Assembly: GCA_946481275.1 (NCBI GenBank) | Contig: CAMLMV010000021.1 | Coordinates: 1 to 64,000 of the forward strand | Direction: 5' to 3' | Length of the DNA stretch: 64,000 bases | Origin: an uncultured Massilia sp. | GTDB taxonomy: Bacteria; Pseudomonadota; Gammaproteobacteria; Burkholderiales; Burkholderiaceae | Shown here: positions 35,919 to 44,842 of the stretch, piece after piece | Numbering within the stretch: the first letter of the stretch is position 1 | How the letters are laid out: each line of letters starts with the position of its first letter | Program-made: the position numbers and the translations under genes | Notes under the pieces: model-generated | What the model saw: only the letters and a program-made list of their open reading frames with translations | Told to the model about the DNA's origin: nothing | Database searches by the model: none

Positions 35919-35967
35919 CAAGTACTTGCCAATAGTCGACATTCTCCATATACTTGACGAATCAAGT
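35919..35967. promoter_or_regulatory. probable MarR operators
   Basis: Two palindromes precede the MarR gene: CAAGTACTTG (35919-35928) and ACTTGA-CGAA-TCAAGT (35952-35967). They share the CAAGT/ACTTG half site, 33 bp apart between starts, as expected for autoregulation. Confidence 0.6.
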
Positions 35968-35991
35968 AACCGTTAAGCACCTGGAGCGATC

Positions 35992-36426
35992 ATGTCCGAC
36001 AGCCTCACCACCGAATTCTGCCTGCGCCTCTCGCGTGCCTGGGCGACGCTTGCGCGCCGTCTCGACAGCGCACTGGGCGGCCACCATGGCATCAGCTTTG
36101 CCGATTACCAATTGCTGCTGCACCTGCAGCGCGCACCGGGCGGGCGTTTGCGCCGTGTCGACCTGGCTGACCGGCTGGGCCTGACAGCCTCCGGCGTCAC
36201 GCGCTCCCTGCTGCCACTGGAAAAGATCGGCCTCGTCACCCGCCAGAGCGACCCGCGCGACGCCCGCGTCGGCTACGCCCTGATCACGCCGGCGGGCGAC
36301 GAACTGGTGACGAACGCGACGACCGTCGTCGACAACATCAGTCGCGCCATGCTGGGCGCGCCGTCCGGCGACCAGTTGCGGGCGACGTCGGACCTGCTCG
36401 CGCAGATCGCCGGCATCCAGCGCTGA
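35992..36426 (+). CDS. MarR-family transcriptional regulator
   Basis: A 144-residue dimeric winged-helix regulator (LADRLGLTASGVTRSLLPLE, about 60-79; wing KIGLVTRQSDPRDARVGY). There is no conserved OhrR-type redox Cys. CTGGAG precedes the ATG. It is followed by an MFS exporter after 84 bp, the standard layout in which MarR represses itself and an efflux gene until a ligand binds. The ligand is unknown. Confidence 0.9.
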   Translation: MSDSLTTEFCLRLSRAWATLARRLDSALGGHHGISFADYQLLLHLQRAPGGRLRRVDLADRLGLTASGVTRSLLPLEKIGLVTRQSDPRDARVGYALITPAGDELVTNATTVVDNISRAMLGAPSGDQLRATSDLLAQIAGIQR

Positions 36427-36510
36427 TCCACTGATCCACTCTCGTACCACGAACACGATGGTGTGCCGGCCAGCCCCCCGCACGCCCGCACGACGACAAG
36501 GAGACCAACC

Positions 36511-37788
36511 GTGCAAGACGCACCAAACCCGCGCGCCGCCCTGCTGCGCGACCGAAATTTCAAATGGCTGATGAGCGGCGGCGTCATCTCCACCCTCGGC
36601 GACCAGTTCACCCAGATCGCCCTGCCCTGGCTCGTGCTGAAGCTGACGGGCGATGCCGTCGCGCTGGGCATGGCCGTCGCGCTGATGGGCATCCCGCGCG
36701 CCATCCTGATCCTGTTCGGCGGCGCGCTCGTCGACCGCCACTCGCCCAAGCGCATCCTGATGCTCACCAAGCACGTCAACACGGTGCTGCTGGCCGCGCT
36801 CGCGGTCCTCGTCTACACGGGCCAGGCACACCTGCCCGTCGTGCTCGCACTGGCGCTGGGGCTGTCGCTCGCGTCGGCGTTCAGCATCCCGGCGGGCACG
36901 TCGATGCTGCCGCATGCCGTCGCCCCGCAGCACCTGCAGGCCGCGAACGGCATGATGATGGGACTGCGCCAGATCACGATGCTGGCCGGGCCGCTGCTCG
37001 CGGGCCTGCTGTTCGCGCTGGCCGGCGACGGCAGCGACGGTCCGCAGCACATGCGCGGCCTGGCGCTCGCGTTCGGCTTCGACGGCATCAGCTTCGCCCT
37101 GTCCGCCTGGACGCTCGCCAAGGTCCAGCCGCGCCCGTTCACGCCGGCGGCGAAACAGCCGGTATTGAAATCCGTGGCGGACGGTCTCGCGGCCGTGTGG
37201 CGCGACACCATGATGCGCACGTGCTTCATCTACTGGGGCCTGTGCGCCTGCGTGATCGGCGGCGTGATGCAGGTCGCGCTGCCGCTGCTGGCCAGCAGCC
37301 GCCTGCACGGCGCCTCCGCGCTGGGCCTGCTGATGGGTGCGCATGGTGCCGGCGCGCTGCTGGGCATGGCCGCGAGCGGCATTGCCGGGAAACGGCGTGC
37401 GGGCAACCTCGGCATGACCCTGCTGCTGATCGACGGCATCGCCGGCGTGCTCCTCGTACCGCTGGGCCTGATCACGGCCAGCTGGCAAGGCATGCTGATC
37501 AACGTCGCCATCGGCGTGCTGGGCGGGTTCGTGCAGGTCGCCGTGTTCACCTGGATCCAGCAACGCGTGCCGCGCGAACTGCTGGGCCGGACGATGAGCC
37601 TGTTCATGTTCATCTTCATGGGCCTGGCGCCGCTGGCGGCCGTCGTGGCCGGATGGATCGCGAGCCGCGTCACCCTGGCGACCTTGTTTGGGGGCGCCGG
37701 CCTGTTCCTCGTGGGCGCCGCGCTGCTGGCCTGGCTGTTCACGCCGATGCGCGCGCTGCGCGATGCGCCGGCCGGCACGATGGTTTAG
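36511..37788 (+). CDS. MFS transporter
   Basis: A 425-residue inner-membrane protein with about 12 helices and a motif A-like LVDRHSPKRIL after TM2, of the enterobactin-exporter/MFS_3 type (SGGVISTLGDQFTQIALPWLVL at the start contains the family's N-terminal helix). I chose the GTG at 36511 because AAGGAG lies at the right distance; the ATG at 36463 lies upstream of that site. It is probably a drug or metabolite exporter controlled by the adjacent MarR protein. Confidence 0.88.
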   Translation: MQDAPNPRAALLRDRNFKWLMSGGVISTLGDQFTQIALPWLVLKLTGDAVALGMAVALMGIPRAILILFGGALVDRHSPKRILMLTKHVNTVLLAALAVLVYTGQAHLPVVLALALGLSLASAFSIPAGTSMLPHAVAPQHLQAANGMMMGLRQITMLAGPLLAGLLFALAGDGSDGPQHMRGLALAFGFDGISFALSAWTLAKVQPRPFTPAAKQPVLKSVADGLAAVWRDTMMRTCFIYWGLCACVIGGVMQVALPLLASSRLHGASALGLLMGAHGAGALLGMAASGIAGKRRAGNLGMTLLLIDGIAGVLLVPLGLITASWQGMLINVAIGVLGGFVQVAVFTWIQQRVPRELLGRTMSLFMFIFMGLAPLAAVVAGWIASRVTLATLFGGAGLFLVGAALLAWLFTPMRALRDAPAGTMV

Positions 37789-37821
37789 CATAACGGGTTA
37801 TCTCACCGCCAAGGAATTCGC

Positions 37822-38595
37822 ATGCCTCGCTTCGCCGCCAACCTGAGCCTGATGTTCAACGAGCTCGGCTTCCTGGAACGCTTTGCCGCCGCCCGCGCGG
37901 CCGGTTTCGACGGTATCGAGTTCCTGTTTCCGTACGCCTTCGAGGCGGAACAGATCGCCGGCCGCCTGCAGCGCTACCAGCTGGAACTGGCGCTGCATAA
38001 TTTTCCGGCCGGCGACTGGGCGGCGGGCGAACGGGGCATGGCATGCGATCCGCGCCGCGTGGGCGAATTCCAGGACACCGTCGAACTGGCGCTGGAATAC
38101 GCGCTCGACCTGGGCGTAAAACGCCTGCACTGCCTGGCCGGCAAGCTGCCGCCGAACGTCGCGCCCGAGCGTGCGCACGCGACGTTCGTCGACAACCTGC
38201 GCTTCGCCGCCGCGGCACTGGCCCCGCACGGCATCGACCTGCTGATCGAGCCAATCAACGACCGCGACATCCCCGGCTATTTCCTCACGAAGAGCGCGCA
38301 GGCCGCCGCCATCATCGCGGAAGCCGCCGTACCGAACCTGTTCCTGCAATACGACATCTACCACATGCAGCGCATGGAGGGCGACCTCGCCAACACGCTG
38401 CGCGAACGCATCCCGCTGATCCGCCACATCCAGCTGGCCGACGTGCCGGGCCGCCATGAACCGGGCACGGGCGAGATCAATTTCCCGTTCCTGTTCCGCA
38501 CCCTCGACGAACTGGGCTACGACGGCTGGGTCGGCTGCGAATACATCCCGCTGGGCGAGACGGTCGCCGGCCTGGGCTGGCGCGAGCGACTCTGA
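37822..38595 (+). CDS. hyi: hydroxypyruvate isomerase
   Basis: A 257-residue TIM-barrel isomerase interconverting hydroxypyruvate and tartronate semialdehyde in glyoxylate metabolism. Seen: the N-terminal MPRFAANLSLMFNELGFLER, the metal-binding Glu in LLIEPINDRDIPGYFL, and QYDIYHMQRMEGDL. AAGGA precedes the ATG. It is only 33 bp from the MFS gene and may be cotranscribed. No gcl or glxR gene is in the window. Confidence 0.9.
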   Translation: MPRFAANLSLMFNELGFLERFAAARAAGFDGIEFLFPYAFEAEQIAGRLQRYQLELALHNFPAGDWAAGERGMACDPRRVGEFQDTVELALEYALDLGVKRLHCLAGKLPPNVAPERAHATFVDNLRFAAAALAPHGIDLLIEPINDRDIPGYFLTKSAQAAAIIAEAAVPNLFLQYDIYHMQRMEGDLANTLRERIPLIRHIQLADVPGRHEPGTGEINFPFLFRTLDELGYDGWVGCEYIPLGETVAGLGWRERL

Positions 38596-38680
38596 ATTGA
38601 GCATTGGCAAGACCAGAACCCGCCAGGTTTGAAAGAATGAGGGCTTTTCGGGCCGGCCTTTTGCCGTCCAGAAAGGACCC

Positions 38681-39532
38681 ATGGACCTGCGACGCTGTTT
38701 TACCCTGATCGTCCTTGCCGCCAGCCTGTTGCTCGGCGGCTGCGCCAGTACCGGCCCGGTAAGCCTGGCGGAAGTGCGGCAATTTGCCGACGCCTCCGCG
38801 AAGCTGGGCGGCTATGGCGAACTGTCGCGCCGCTACCGCGACACCTACGAGCGCGAACAACCGTATCTGTCGCCCGCCGCCGACCGCATCGCAAAAGAAA
38901 ACGATGCGCGCCGGCGTGCCGTGTACGACGACTTCGTCAGCATCCAGAAGACCGTCGTGCTGTACATGCAGACGCTGAGCGTGCTGGCGGGCGATGCGCG
39001 CTATGACTTGTCCGACCGGATCGACGACCTCGGCAATGGCCTCAAGGCGAACGCGGAATCCGGCCTGCAGCAGCGCCAGATCGCCGCGTACACGGGCCTG
39101 ACGCGGCTGCTGACGCGGGTGATCGCGTCCGGCTACCAGAACCGCAGCGTCGAGACGATGGTGCGCGACGGCGACGCCGACGTGCAGGTCTTGCTGGAAT
39201 CCATGATCGAGCTGACCCGCCTGTACGCCAAGACCAACGACAACGAAAAGAAGACGGTGCTCGGCATCTTCGACGTCGAAATCCCCTTCTCGACCAAGAC
39301 ATCGGACCGCATGCTCGTGACCCTGGCCAAGGTCCATTATCTCAACAAGTCGACCGAATACAAACTGGTCGACAAACGCTACGACCTGGCCCTACAGGGT
39401 TTGACGAAGGTCGCCCTGGGCCATCAGAAACTGCGCGAAAACCTCAATAACCTGCACGGCGACGAAGTGCGCAAGCTGCTGGGCACCTATGCCCGCGACC
39501 TGACGAAACTGCGCGACGCCCTGTCCGATTGA
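38681..39532 (+). CDS. hypothetical lipoprotein
   Basis: A 283-residue protein with a lipobox LGGC (about 17-20) after a hydrophobic signal, so it is lipid-anchored. The body is mostly helical, rich in Asp, Lys and Leu, with no motif I recognise. It is followed after 17 bp by a small cytoplasmic hypothetical gene with GAGGAGA upstream, and the two look like one operon. Confidence 0.75.
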   Translation: MDLRRCFTLIVLAASLLLGGCASTGPVSLAEVRQFADASAKLGGYGELSRRYRDTYEREQPYLSPAADRIAKENDARRRAVYDDFVSIQKTVVLYMQTLSVLAGDARYDLSDRIDDLGNGLKANAESGLQQRQIAAYTGLTRLLTRVIASGYQNRSVETMVRDGDADVQVLLESMIELTRLYAKTNDNEKKTVLGIFDVEIPFSTKTSDRMLVTLAKVHYLNKSTEYKLVDKRYDLALQGLTKVALGHQKLRENLNNLHGDEVRKLLGTYARDLTKLRDALSD

Positions 39533-39549
39533 GCGCACGAGGAGAAATC

Positions 39550-40053
39550 ATGGCAAACGACGAGAAACCGAAACAGCCGCCACCGAGCCCGGCCGAGGCA
39601 TTGTCGACCGCGCACCGGGTCGAGGAACTGGCCGACAAGCTGTCGGAGTGCGCGGACAGCATCCACCAGCGCGTCATGCGCGACATCCGCCGCCACCAGG
39701 GCCAGGACGTGCCGGAGCCGGAGCAGATGGCCGCGCGCGCCCTGTTGAACGCCGAGATGGAATTGCGCCAGCGCGCCAATCGGCTGTATGCGGAGGCGGC
39801 GGCATGCATCGTGTCGTCGCTGGGCCAGCCGCAGGCGCACCTGATCCAGCTGACGGTGGACGCCGCCGACAAGATTAAGCGCATCACCCGCATCGGCGAC
39901 GGCATCACGCTCGTCGCGCGCCTGCTGGGCCTGGCCGCGGCCGCCAGCACGGGCCAGGTGGTGCCCATCCTCGCGGCCGTCGAAGGGCTCAAGACCCAGC
40001 TCGACATCGTCGCCATCGACAACGCCCCGCCCCTGCCCGCCTCGTCGGCCTGA
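39550..40053 (+). CDS. hypothetical protein
   Basis: A 167-residue protein, hydrophilic and helical over residues 1-95 with a possible membrane-associating helix at about 120-145 (DGITLVARLLGLAAAASTG). There is no signal peptide. GAGGAGA precedes the ATG at 39550. I do not recognise the family. It pairs with the preceding lipoprotein gene. Confidence 0.7.
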   Translation: MANDEKPKQPPPSPAEALSTAHRVEELADKLSECADSIHQRVMRDIRRHQGQDVPEPEQMAARALLNAEMELRQRANRLYAEAAACIVSSLGQPQAHLIQLTVDAADKIKRITRIGDGITLVARLLGLAAAASTGQVVPILAAVEGLKTQLDIVAIDNAPPLPASSA

Positions 40054-40149
40054 ATGCCGCCGCCGTGCGGCGGTATCCATACCCCTCGTTCCGCGCTACA
40101 CTGAAATTGCCGCCGCGCGGCTTCCAACGACACGAACGAGGGGACATCC

Positions 40150-40209
40150 ATGAAAGCCATTTCGCACGCCGCTTCCGGCGCCTGTCGTCACGCCTTCCCT
40201 GTCGTGTGA
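40150..40209 (+). CDS. 19-codon upstream ORF, possible leader peptide
   Basis: ATG at 40150 preceded by GAGGGG encodes MKAISHAASGACRHAFPVV and stops with TGA two bases before the DksA-like ATG at 40212. The latter has no ribosome site of its own, so the small ORF may provide translational coupling. No homology is recognisable. Confidence 0.4.
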   Translation: MKAISHAASGACRHAFPVV

Positions 40210-40211
40210 CC

Positions 40212-40568
40212 ATGGAGACCCTGACACCCGAGCAGCTGGCGCTGCTCAAGGCCATGCTCGAGCAACGCCTCGAGGCGCTGTCCCGCGTCGAGGAACCGCA
40301 TCCGGACGCGGGGGAATTGCCTGTGGACGAGGTGGAGACGTCGCCGCTGGACCGCGCCACCGTCCGCCTGCTGAACGATCTGTCGCGCGAAGCGGCCGGC
40401 CATCATTCGGCCGAGATGCGCCAGCTGCGCCAGGCGCTCGCCCGGATCGAGGACGGCAGCTACGGTTATTGCGAGGAGTGCGGCCAGCCGATCGGCGCAT
40501 CGCGGCTGCTGGCCAGGCCCGAAGCGCGCCTGTGCATCGATTGCCAGACGCGGGCCGAGCGACGCTAG
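40212..40568 (+). CDS. TraR/DksA-type zinc-finger protein
   Basis: A 118-residue protein with a helical N-half and a C-terminal four-Cys zinc finger (YCEECGQPIGASRLL ... CIDC, about 86-112). DksA relatives bind the RNA polymerase secondary channel and, often with ppGpp, adjust promoter output. The N-terminal coiled coil is short compared with DksA (151 residues), so it may be a paralogue. It overlaps the convergent MerR-family gene by four bases. Confidence 0.87.
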   Translation: METLTPEQLALLKAMLEQRLEALSRVEEPHPDAGELPVDEVETSPLDRATVRLLNDLSREAAGHHSAEMRQLRQALARIEDGSYGYCEECGQPIGASRLLARPEARLCIDCQTRAERR

Positions 40569-41107
40569 CGCCGCGAATCGCGCCGGATCTCGTCCGCGTC
40601 CGCCGGCGCGAGACCAAGCGCAGCCAGGAAGGCGGCGTGGCCGGCCGGATCGTCGCGTTCGAATTCGACGTGCCAGGCACGCATGGCCGCGTCGTCGAAA
40701 TCGGCACGACGCAACAGGGCGCCCCAGGATGCCTTGTCGTGGACCCGCCCGCTGCTGCCGGCCAGCGCCAGCAGCCGGGCCAGGCTGCGTTGCCGGGATC
40801 GTATCCGCTCCGCATCGCGGCACAACCCGAGCAGCCGTTGCTCAAGCGACGCGGCCGGTTCCGGCGCGCCGCGCCGGTCGAGCAGCACGCGGATATCCTC
40901 CAGCGACAGGCCGGCTTCGCGCAACCGCCGGATCGTGCGCAGGCGCTCCAGTTGCGCTTCGCCATAGAGCCGATAGCCGGCCGGGCTGCGTCCCTGCGGC
41001 ATGAGCAGGCCGATCGCTTCGTAATTCAGTACGGAGCTGCGCGCGAGCCCGACCGCCTTGCAGAGTTGTCCGAGATTGAACGGGGCGGCACGGGAAACTG
41101 ATGTCAT
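40565..41107 (-). CDS. MerR-family transcriptional regulator
   Basis: A 180-residue regulator with an N-terminal winged helix (FNLGQLCKAVGLARSSVLNYEAIGLL, residues 10-35), the RYRLY-like turn AGYRLYGEAQLERL and a helical tail. It has no Cys cluster of metal-sensing members. Its ATG overlaps the stop of the upstream gene as ATGA, so the two are translationally coupled. The target is unknown. Confidence 0.85.
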   Translation of the reverse strand: MTSVSRAAPFNLGQLCKAVGLARSSVLNYEAIGLLMPQGRSPAGYRLYGEAQLERLRTIRRLREAGLSLEDIRVLLDRRGAPEPAASLEQRLLGLCRDAERIRSRQRSLARLLALAGSSGRVHDKASWGALLRRADFDDAAMRAWHVEFERDDPAGHAAFLAALGLAPADADEIRRDSRR

Positions 41108-41430
41108 GGCAATGGTTCGAGGTCGGGCGGCACGACGCGTTCCCTGGCCGCCGTCGAACCCAGGAGCGCGTCCGAATAATACCGCGCCAGGACGCGGCGT
41201 CCGTCCAGCAGCAGGTCGGTGTCGACCTCCGCAAAGGCTTCCCACGACGGCGCGCGGCTGCGACCGGCGATGAGCCGCACGAACGCCTCGGTGACGTTGC
41301 AGTGGAATTGTTCCGGTGCGCCGCAGCGCTGCGTCAGGATGGCGCGGTGGGTGAATGCGCCGGGCGCCAGACGGGCGTCCATGAATGGCGCAAGAAAAGA
41401 ATCGTTCGATGACAGGACGGGGTCGGACAT
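41104..41430 (-). CDS. hypothetical protein
   Basis: A 108-residue soluble protein (MSDPVLSSNDSFLAPFMDAR ...), coupled to the MerR gene by a 4-bp overlap. AGGAG precedes the ATG at 41430. It has SnoaL-like/NTF2-like character by length and spacing of aromatic residues, but I cannot assign a family with confidence. Confidence 0.65.
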   Translation of the reverse strand: MSDPVLSSNDSFLAPFMDARLAPGAFTHRAILTQRCGAPEQFHCNVTEAFVRLIAGRSRAPSWEAFAEVDTDLLLDGRRVLARYYSDALLGSTAARERVVPPDLEPLP

Positions 41431-41500
41431 GGTCGCTCCTTTGGGAAGGAACGCCATGGTCGACCCTACGGCCACCGTCAGGTCAAGCCCTGGCGCCGCT

Positions 41501-42247
41501 TCAATACATGTGCTGGCCGCCGTTGATGGCCAGGTTGGCGCCCGTCATGAAACCGGCGTCTTCCGACACGAGGTACGCGACAAGGCCGGCGATCTCGTCC
41601 GGCTCGCCCAGGCGGCCCATCGGGATCTGCGGCAGGATCTTGCCGTTCATCACCTCGGCCGGCACGGCCTCGACCATCTTCGTGCGCAGATAGCCGGGCG
41701 ACACCGTGTTGACGGTGACGCCATGGCGCGCCATCTCCAGCGCCAGCGCCTTCGTGAAGCCGTGCATGCCCGCCTTGGCGGCCGAGTAATTGGCCTGGCC
41801 GAAAGCACCCTGCTGGCCGTTGACGGACGAGATATTGATGATGCGGCCAAATTGCTGCGCCATCATCGGTTCGATCGCCTGCTTGCTCATGTTGAACACG
41901 CTGTCGAGATCGGCACGCAGGACGTCCTGCCAATCCTCCAGCGTCATCTTGCGCAGGCTGCGGTCGCGCGTGATGCCGGCATTGTTCACCAACACGTCGA
42001 GCCGGCCCATCTCGGCCAGCAGTTTCTGCATCATCCATTCGCAGTCGCCGTAGTCGGTGACGTCGACGCGATACGTCGTGAAGCGGTACCCTTCGTCCCT
42101 CTGGGCGGCCAGCCACGCGTCAGGCGTGGCATTGCCGGGCGAATAGGTTGCCGCCACGCGGAACCCCTCCGCCTGCAGGCGCCGGCAGATCGCCGTGCCA
42201 AGTCCCCCCATTCCTCCAGTCACCAAGGCTACTTTGTTATCGTGCAT
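41501..42247 (-). CDS. phbB: acetoacetyl-CoA reductase
   Basis: A 248-residue SDR enzyme that reduces acetoacetyl-CoA to (R)-3-hydroxybutyryl-CoA for polyhydroxybutyrate. Visible: TGGMGGLG (cofactor), NNAG, the catalytic Ser in NISSVNGQQGAFGQANYSAAK with the YxxxK pair, and the PhbB-type N-terminus MHDNKVALVTGGMGG. It is distinguished from FabG by QQGAFGQANYSAAK. No phaA or phaC is adjacent. Confidence 0.92.
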   Translation of the reverse strand: MHDNKVALVTGGMGGLGTAICRRLQAEGFRVAATYSPGNATPDAWLAAQRDEGYRFTTYRVDVTDYGDCEWMMQKLLAEMGRLDVLVNNAGITRDRSLRKMTLEDWQDVLRADLDSVFNMSKQAIEPMMAQQFGRIINISSVNGQQGAFGQANYSAAKAGMHGFTKALALEMARHGVTVNTVSPGYLRTKMVEAVPAEVMNGKILPQIPMGRLGEPDEIAGLVAYLVSEDAGFMTGANLAINGGQHMY

Positions 42248-42388
42248 GGTTTCGTCGTCCTGTGATCAACCTGCCGCGCCGGGTGCGCAGCACGAAGCAT
42301 CGAGTCTAGGGTGACGGACAAAGCCGTTGTTGACGAAACGCAAAGGGGCCGCCGCTACGGACGCAGCGGCGTGGGGCTAAAAGGATGC

Positions 42389-42943
42389 TCAGTGGATAAT
42401 ATCGGGTGGCGACGCCGGATCGAAATCGGCCCAGTCACCATCGACGATATTGCCCTTGGCGCGCTCGATGTGGTGGGCACCCAGGCCGCGCAGCAGGTCG
42501 ACGGCGCGCGCTTCCAGGGCGGGATCGTCGAAGGCGACGGCCACCAGCATGCCGGCCGGACGGTTTTCCACCGGCGCACGGCCGCCCTCCTCGCGTTCGC
42601 CGGGATCCTTCATCTTCGAAAAACTGAACAGCGACCCGACGTGGGCGCCCAGGAGGCCGCCGACCACGGGGCCCAGCGGCCCGGTCACCGGGGACGTCGC
42701 GGCACCGGCGACGATGCCGATGGCCGCACCGGCGCCCGCGCCCTGTGCCACGCCTTCCGGCGATTCCTTGGCGCCCGGCGAGTGGAGGTTGTCGCCGCCG
42801 ATCGGCGTCAGGTCGTGCTGGCCCGGCTGGCTCAGGTAGAAACCGCTGATGCGTTCGCTCGCGAAACCGGCGTCGACCAGGGCACGGCGCGCCCGCTCGA
42901 CGTCATCCTGCAGCTGGAAGTGCCCTGCAATGATCGTGGACAT
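42389..42943 (-). CDS. general stress protein with glycine-zipper segment
   Basis: A 184-residue protein. It has an N-terminal ferredoxin-like segment (TIIAGHFQLQDDVERARRALVDAGF), a Gly/Ala-rich hydrophobic stretch (about 65-100) with GxxxG packing, and a charged tail ending in a second ferredoxin-like repeat. It resembles general stress proteins of Oxalobacteraceae and YflT-type folds. AGGAGG precedes the ATG. A GTRCG-N4-CGYAC site and -10 lie 31 to 72 bp upstream, making it a member of the proposed regulon. Confidence 0.75.
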   Translation of the reverse strand: MSTIIAGHFQLQDDVERARRALVDAGFASERISGFYLSQPGQHDLTPIGGDNLHSPGAKESPEGVAQGAGAGAAIGIVAGAATSPVTGPLGPVVGGLLGAHVGSLFSFSKMKDPGEREEGGRAPVENRPAGMLVAVAFDDPALEARAVDLLRGLGAHHIERAKGNIVDGDWADFDPASPPDIIH

Positions 42944-42973
42944 GGATGGCCTCCTGCATATAAAGGTGTGGCC

Positions 42974-43015
42974 ATGATGCCTCCCGCCCGGCTGAGCCTC
43001 TGTACGCGAGCGCAC
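42974..43015 (-). promoter_or_regulatory. class II-type 14-bp palindrome and -10 hexamer, site 1
   Basis: GTGCG-CTCG-CGTAC (43002-43015, minus strand) is followed after 22 bp by CATCAT (42974-42979). The start codon of the stress gene is at 42943. The geometry equals a CRP/FNR class II promoter. Confidence 0.6.
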
Positions 43016-43027
43016 GCAGCGGAGCCG

Positions 43028-43894
43028 CTACCGCCACTGTCCGTAGACCATGCCGTAGTGCTCCGGTTCCGGCGCCGGCGCGGCGAACCAGTCGCGCGGG
43101 TCCACGCGGTAATACGACTGGAATTCCGCATACAGTTCCGGATGGCGCGCGGCCAGCTCGTGAGGCTGCTCGAAGAAACTCTCCGTCGCCACGGCGAAGA
43201 ACTCGGCCGGATTCGTGGCGCCGTACGGGTCGAGCACGTCGCGCTGGCCCCAGTAGGCGTCGCGCCGCAGCAGGTCGAAATCGCGCGACAGCGTTTCCGA
43301 CCAGCTCCGGTAGCGCTCGGGGCTGCCGAGGAAAGGCGCGCCGTTGTTGCTGCCCGATTCGCTGTCTAGCTGGTGCGCAAACTCGTGCAGCACGACGTTG
43401 TGCGTGCCTTCGGCGGCCAGTCCCGCGCGGCGCACGTGTTCCCACGACAGCACGACGCGCCCGTCGCCCCACGATTCGCCGAGCAGGTCCTGGCGCGTTT
43501 CCGTGACGACGCCGGCGGCGTCCTGCTCGCGCCGCGGCACGAGGAAGGCGCCCGGATAGACGAGCACGGCATGCAGGTCCGGATACACGCGGCTGGGCCG
43601 GTTCAGCAGCAGCAGACAGGCCTGCGCGGCGATCGTCACGCGCATCTCCTCCGTCACCTCGAGCCCCGCGCAGCCGACGAAGGTCTTCTGGTGCAGGAAC
43701 CGCTTGACGAGGCGCTGCAACTGCGCGCGCAGGTCGGGCGGCATGCCCCGGTACTGCGCGACGTTGCGCTCGATGATGCCGAGCTCGGTCGCGGTGAGCG
43801 GACGCGCCAGCACGCGGCGCAGGCGCCAGCGCGGCACGCCCCAGGCCAGCAGCACACCGAACGCGAGCACGGCGCAGACGATAGCGGCTTCCAT
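43028..43894 (-). CDS. mtfA: M90 zinc peptidase MtfA
   Basis: A 288-residue protein similar to MtfA, which inactivates the Mlc/DgsA sugar repressor in enterobacteria and has aminopeptidase activity. Seen: an N-terminal hydrophobic helix, HEFAHQLD (about 173-180) as zinc site and the third ligand Glu in VATESFFE. Whether an Mlc target exists here is unknown. It precedes, in the leftward direction, the stress gene at 42389. Confidence 0.9.
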   Translation of the reverse strand: MEAAIVCAVLAFGVLLAWGVPRWRLRRVLARPLTATELGIIERNVAQYRGMPPDLRAQLQRLVKRFLHQKTFVGCAGLEVTEEMRVTIAAQACLLLLNRPSRVYPDLHAVLVYPGAFLVPRREQDAAGVVTETRQDLLGESWGDGRVVLSWEHVRRAGLAAEGTHNVVLHEFAHQLDSESGSNNGAPFLGSPERYRSWSETLSRDFDLLRRDAYWGQRDVLDPYGATNPAEFFAVATESFFEQPHELAARHPELYAEFQSYYRVDPRDWFAAPAPEPEHYGMVYGQWR

Positions 43895-43915
43895 CGTGTC
43901 CTCCCGAACGCGGCG

Positions 43916-44674
43916 TTATTGGGCCGCTTGCGCGCGCGGTGCGAAATAAGCCGCGACCGCCCCGGCATCGCCGATCAGCCTGCCGCCGATGAAGACCTGC
44001 GGCCACGTGGAGGCACCGGAGACGGCGCGCAACACGCTGGTCGTGATCTTCGCATCCTGCGGGATGTCCGTAAAGACGATGCCGTTCGCCTTCAGCACGG
44101 CCTTGGCGCGTGCGCAGAACGGACAGCCGGGCTTGGAAAACATCACGACGGGCTCGCGCGGCGCGGCGTCCGGATTGATGTGGCGCAGCATGGTGTCGGC
44201 GTCCGAGACTTCGAACGGATCGCCTTCCTTGTCCGGCTCGATGAAGACCTTGGCGATGATGCCGTCCTTGACGAGCATCGAATAACGCCACGACCGCTTG
44301 CCGAAGCCGAGGTCGCGCTTGTCGACGAGCAAGCCCATGCCTTCCGTGAAGTCGCCGTTGCCGTCGGGGATCATGGTGATGTTGCCCGCTTCCTGCCCGG
44401 CCTGCCAGGACTGCATGACGAAGGCATCGTTGACGGACATGCAGACGATGTCGTCGACGCCGTTCTCGCGGAACGCGGGCGCCAGTTCGTTATAACGCGG
44501 CAGGTGTGCCGAAGAACAGGTGGGCGTGAAGGCGCCCGGCAGGGCGAACACGACGACCGTCTTGCCCTTGAACAGTTCATCGGTCGTGATATCGCGCCAC
44601 TGGTCGTCGGGACGCGCCTTGAACGTCGCCTGGGGAACGGGTTGGCCTTCCAGCGATTCGGCACTCGGCAGCAT
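43916..44674 (-). CDS. peroxiredoxin-glutaredoxin fusion protein
   Basis: A 252-residue hybrid. Residues 10-160 are a Prx5-type peroxiredoxin with peroxidatic Cys in PGAFTPTCSSAHLP. Residues 170-250 are a glutaredoxin with CPFC active site (about 186-189). It uses glutathione to reduce peroxides. The fused order and CPFC are as in the Haemophilus-type PGdx enzymes. AAGGAG precedes the ATG at 44674. Upstream lies a terminator and an HTH gene on the same strand. Confidence 0.92.
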   Translation of the reverse strand: MLPSAESLEGQPVPQATFKARPDDQWRDITTDELFKGKTVVVFALPGAFTPTCSSAHLPRYNELAPAFRENGVDDIVCMSVNDAFVMQSWQAGQEAGNITMIPDGNGDFTEGMGLLVDKRDLGFGKRSWRYSMLVKDGIIAKVFIEPDKEGDPFEVSDADTMLRHINPDAAPREPVVMFSKPGCPFCARAKAVLKANGIVFTDIPQDAKITTSVLRAVSGASTWPQVFIGGRLIGDAGAVAAYFAPRAQAAQ

Positions 44675-44756
44675 GGAGTCTCCTTGATGGGGTAAGCGGT
44701 CGGGGTGCCGCACCCGGCATATGCGCACGCTTGTCGCCTTTTCAATTGGAATCCTG

Positions 44757-44796
44757 CAAAAAAACAGCGCCACCCGGCCTCGCGGCGGGGTGGCGC
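44757..44796 (-). terminator. terminator of the HTH gene
   Basis: Arms GCGCCACCC and GGGTGGCGC, read leftward, are followed by TGTTTTTTT. This separates the HTH gene from the peroxiredoxin gene. Confidence 0.85.
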
Positions 44797-44842
44797 AGCT
44801 GATGGCGGCCGCATCGCGCGACCGGCACCAACGCCAGCGCGC

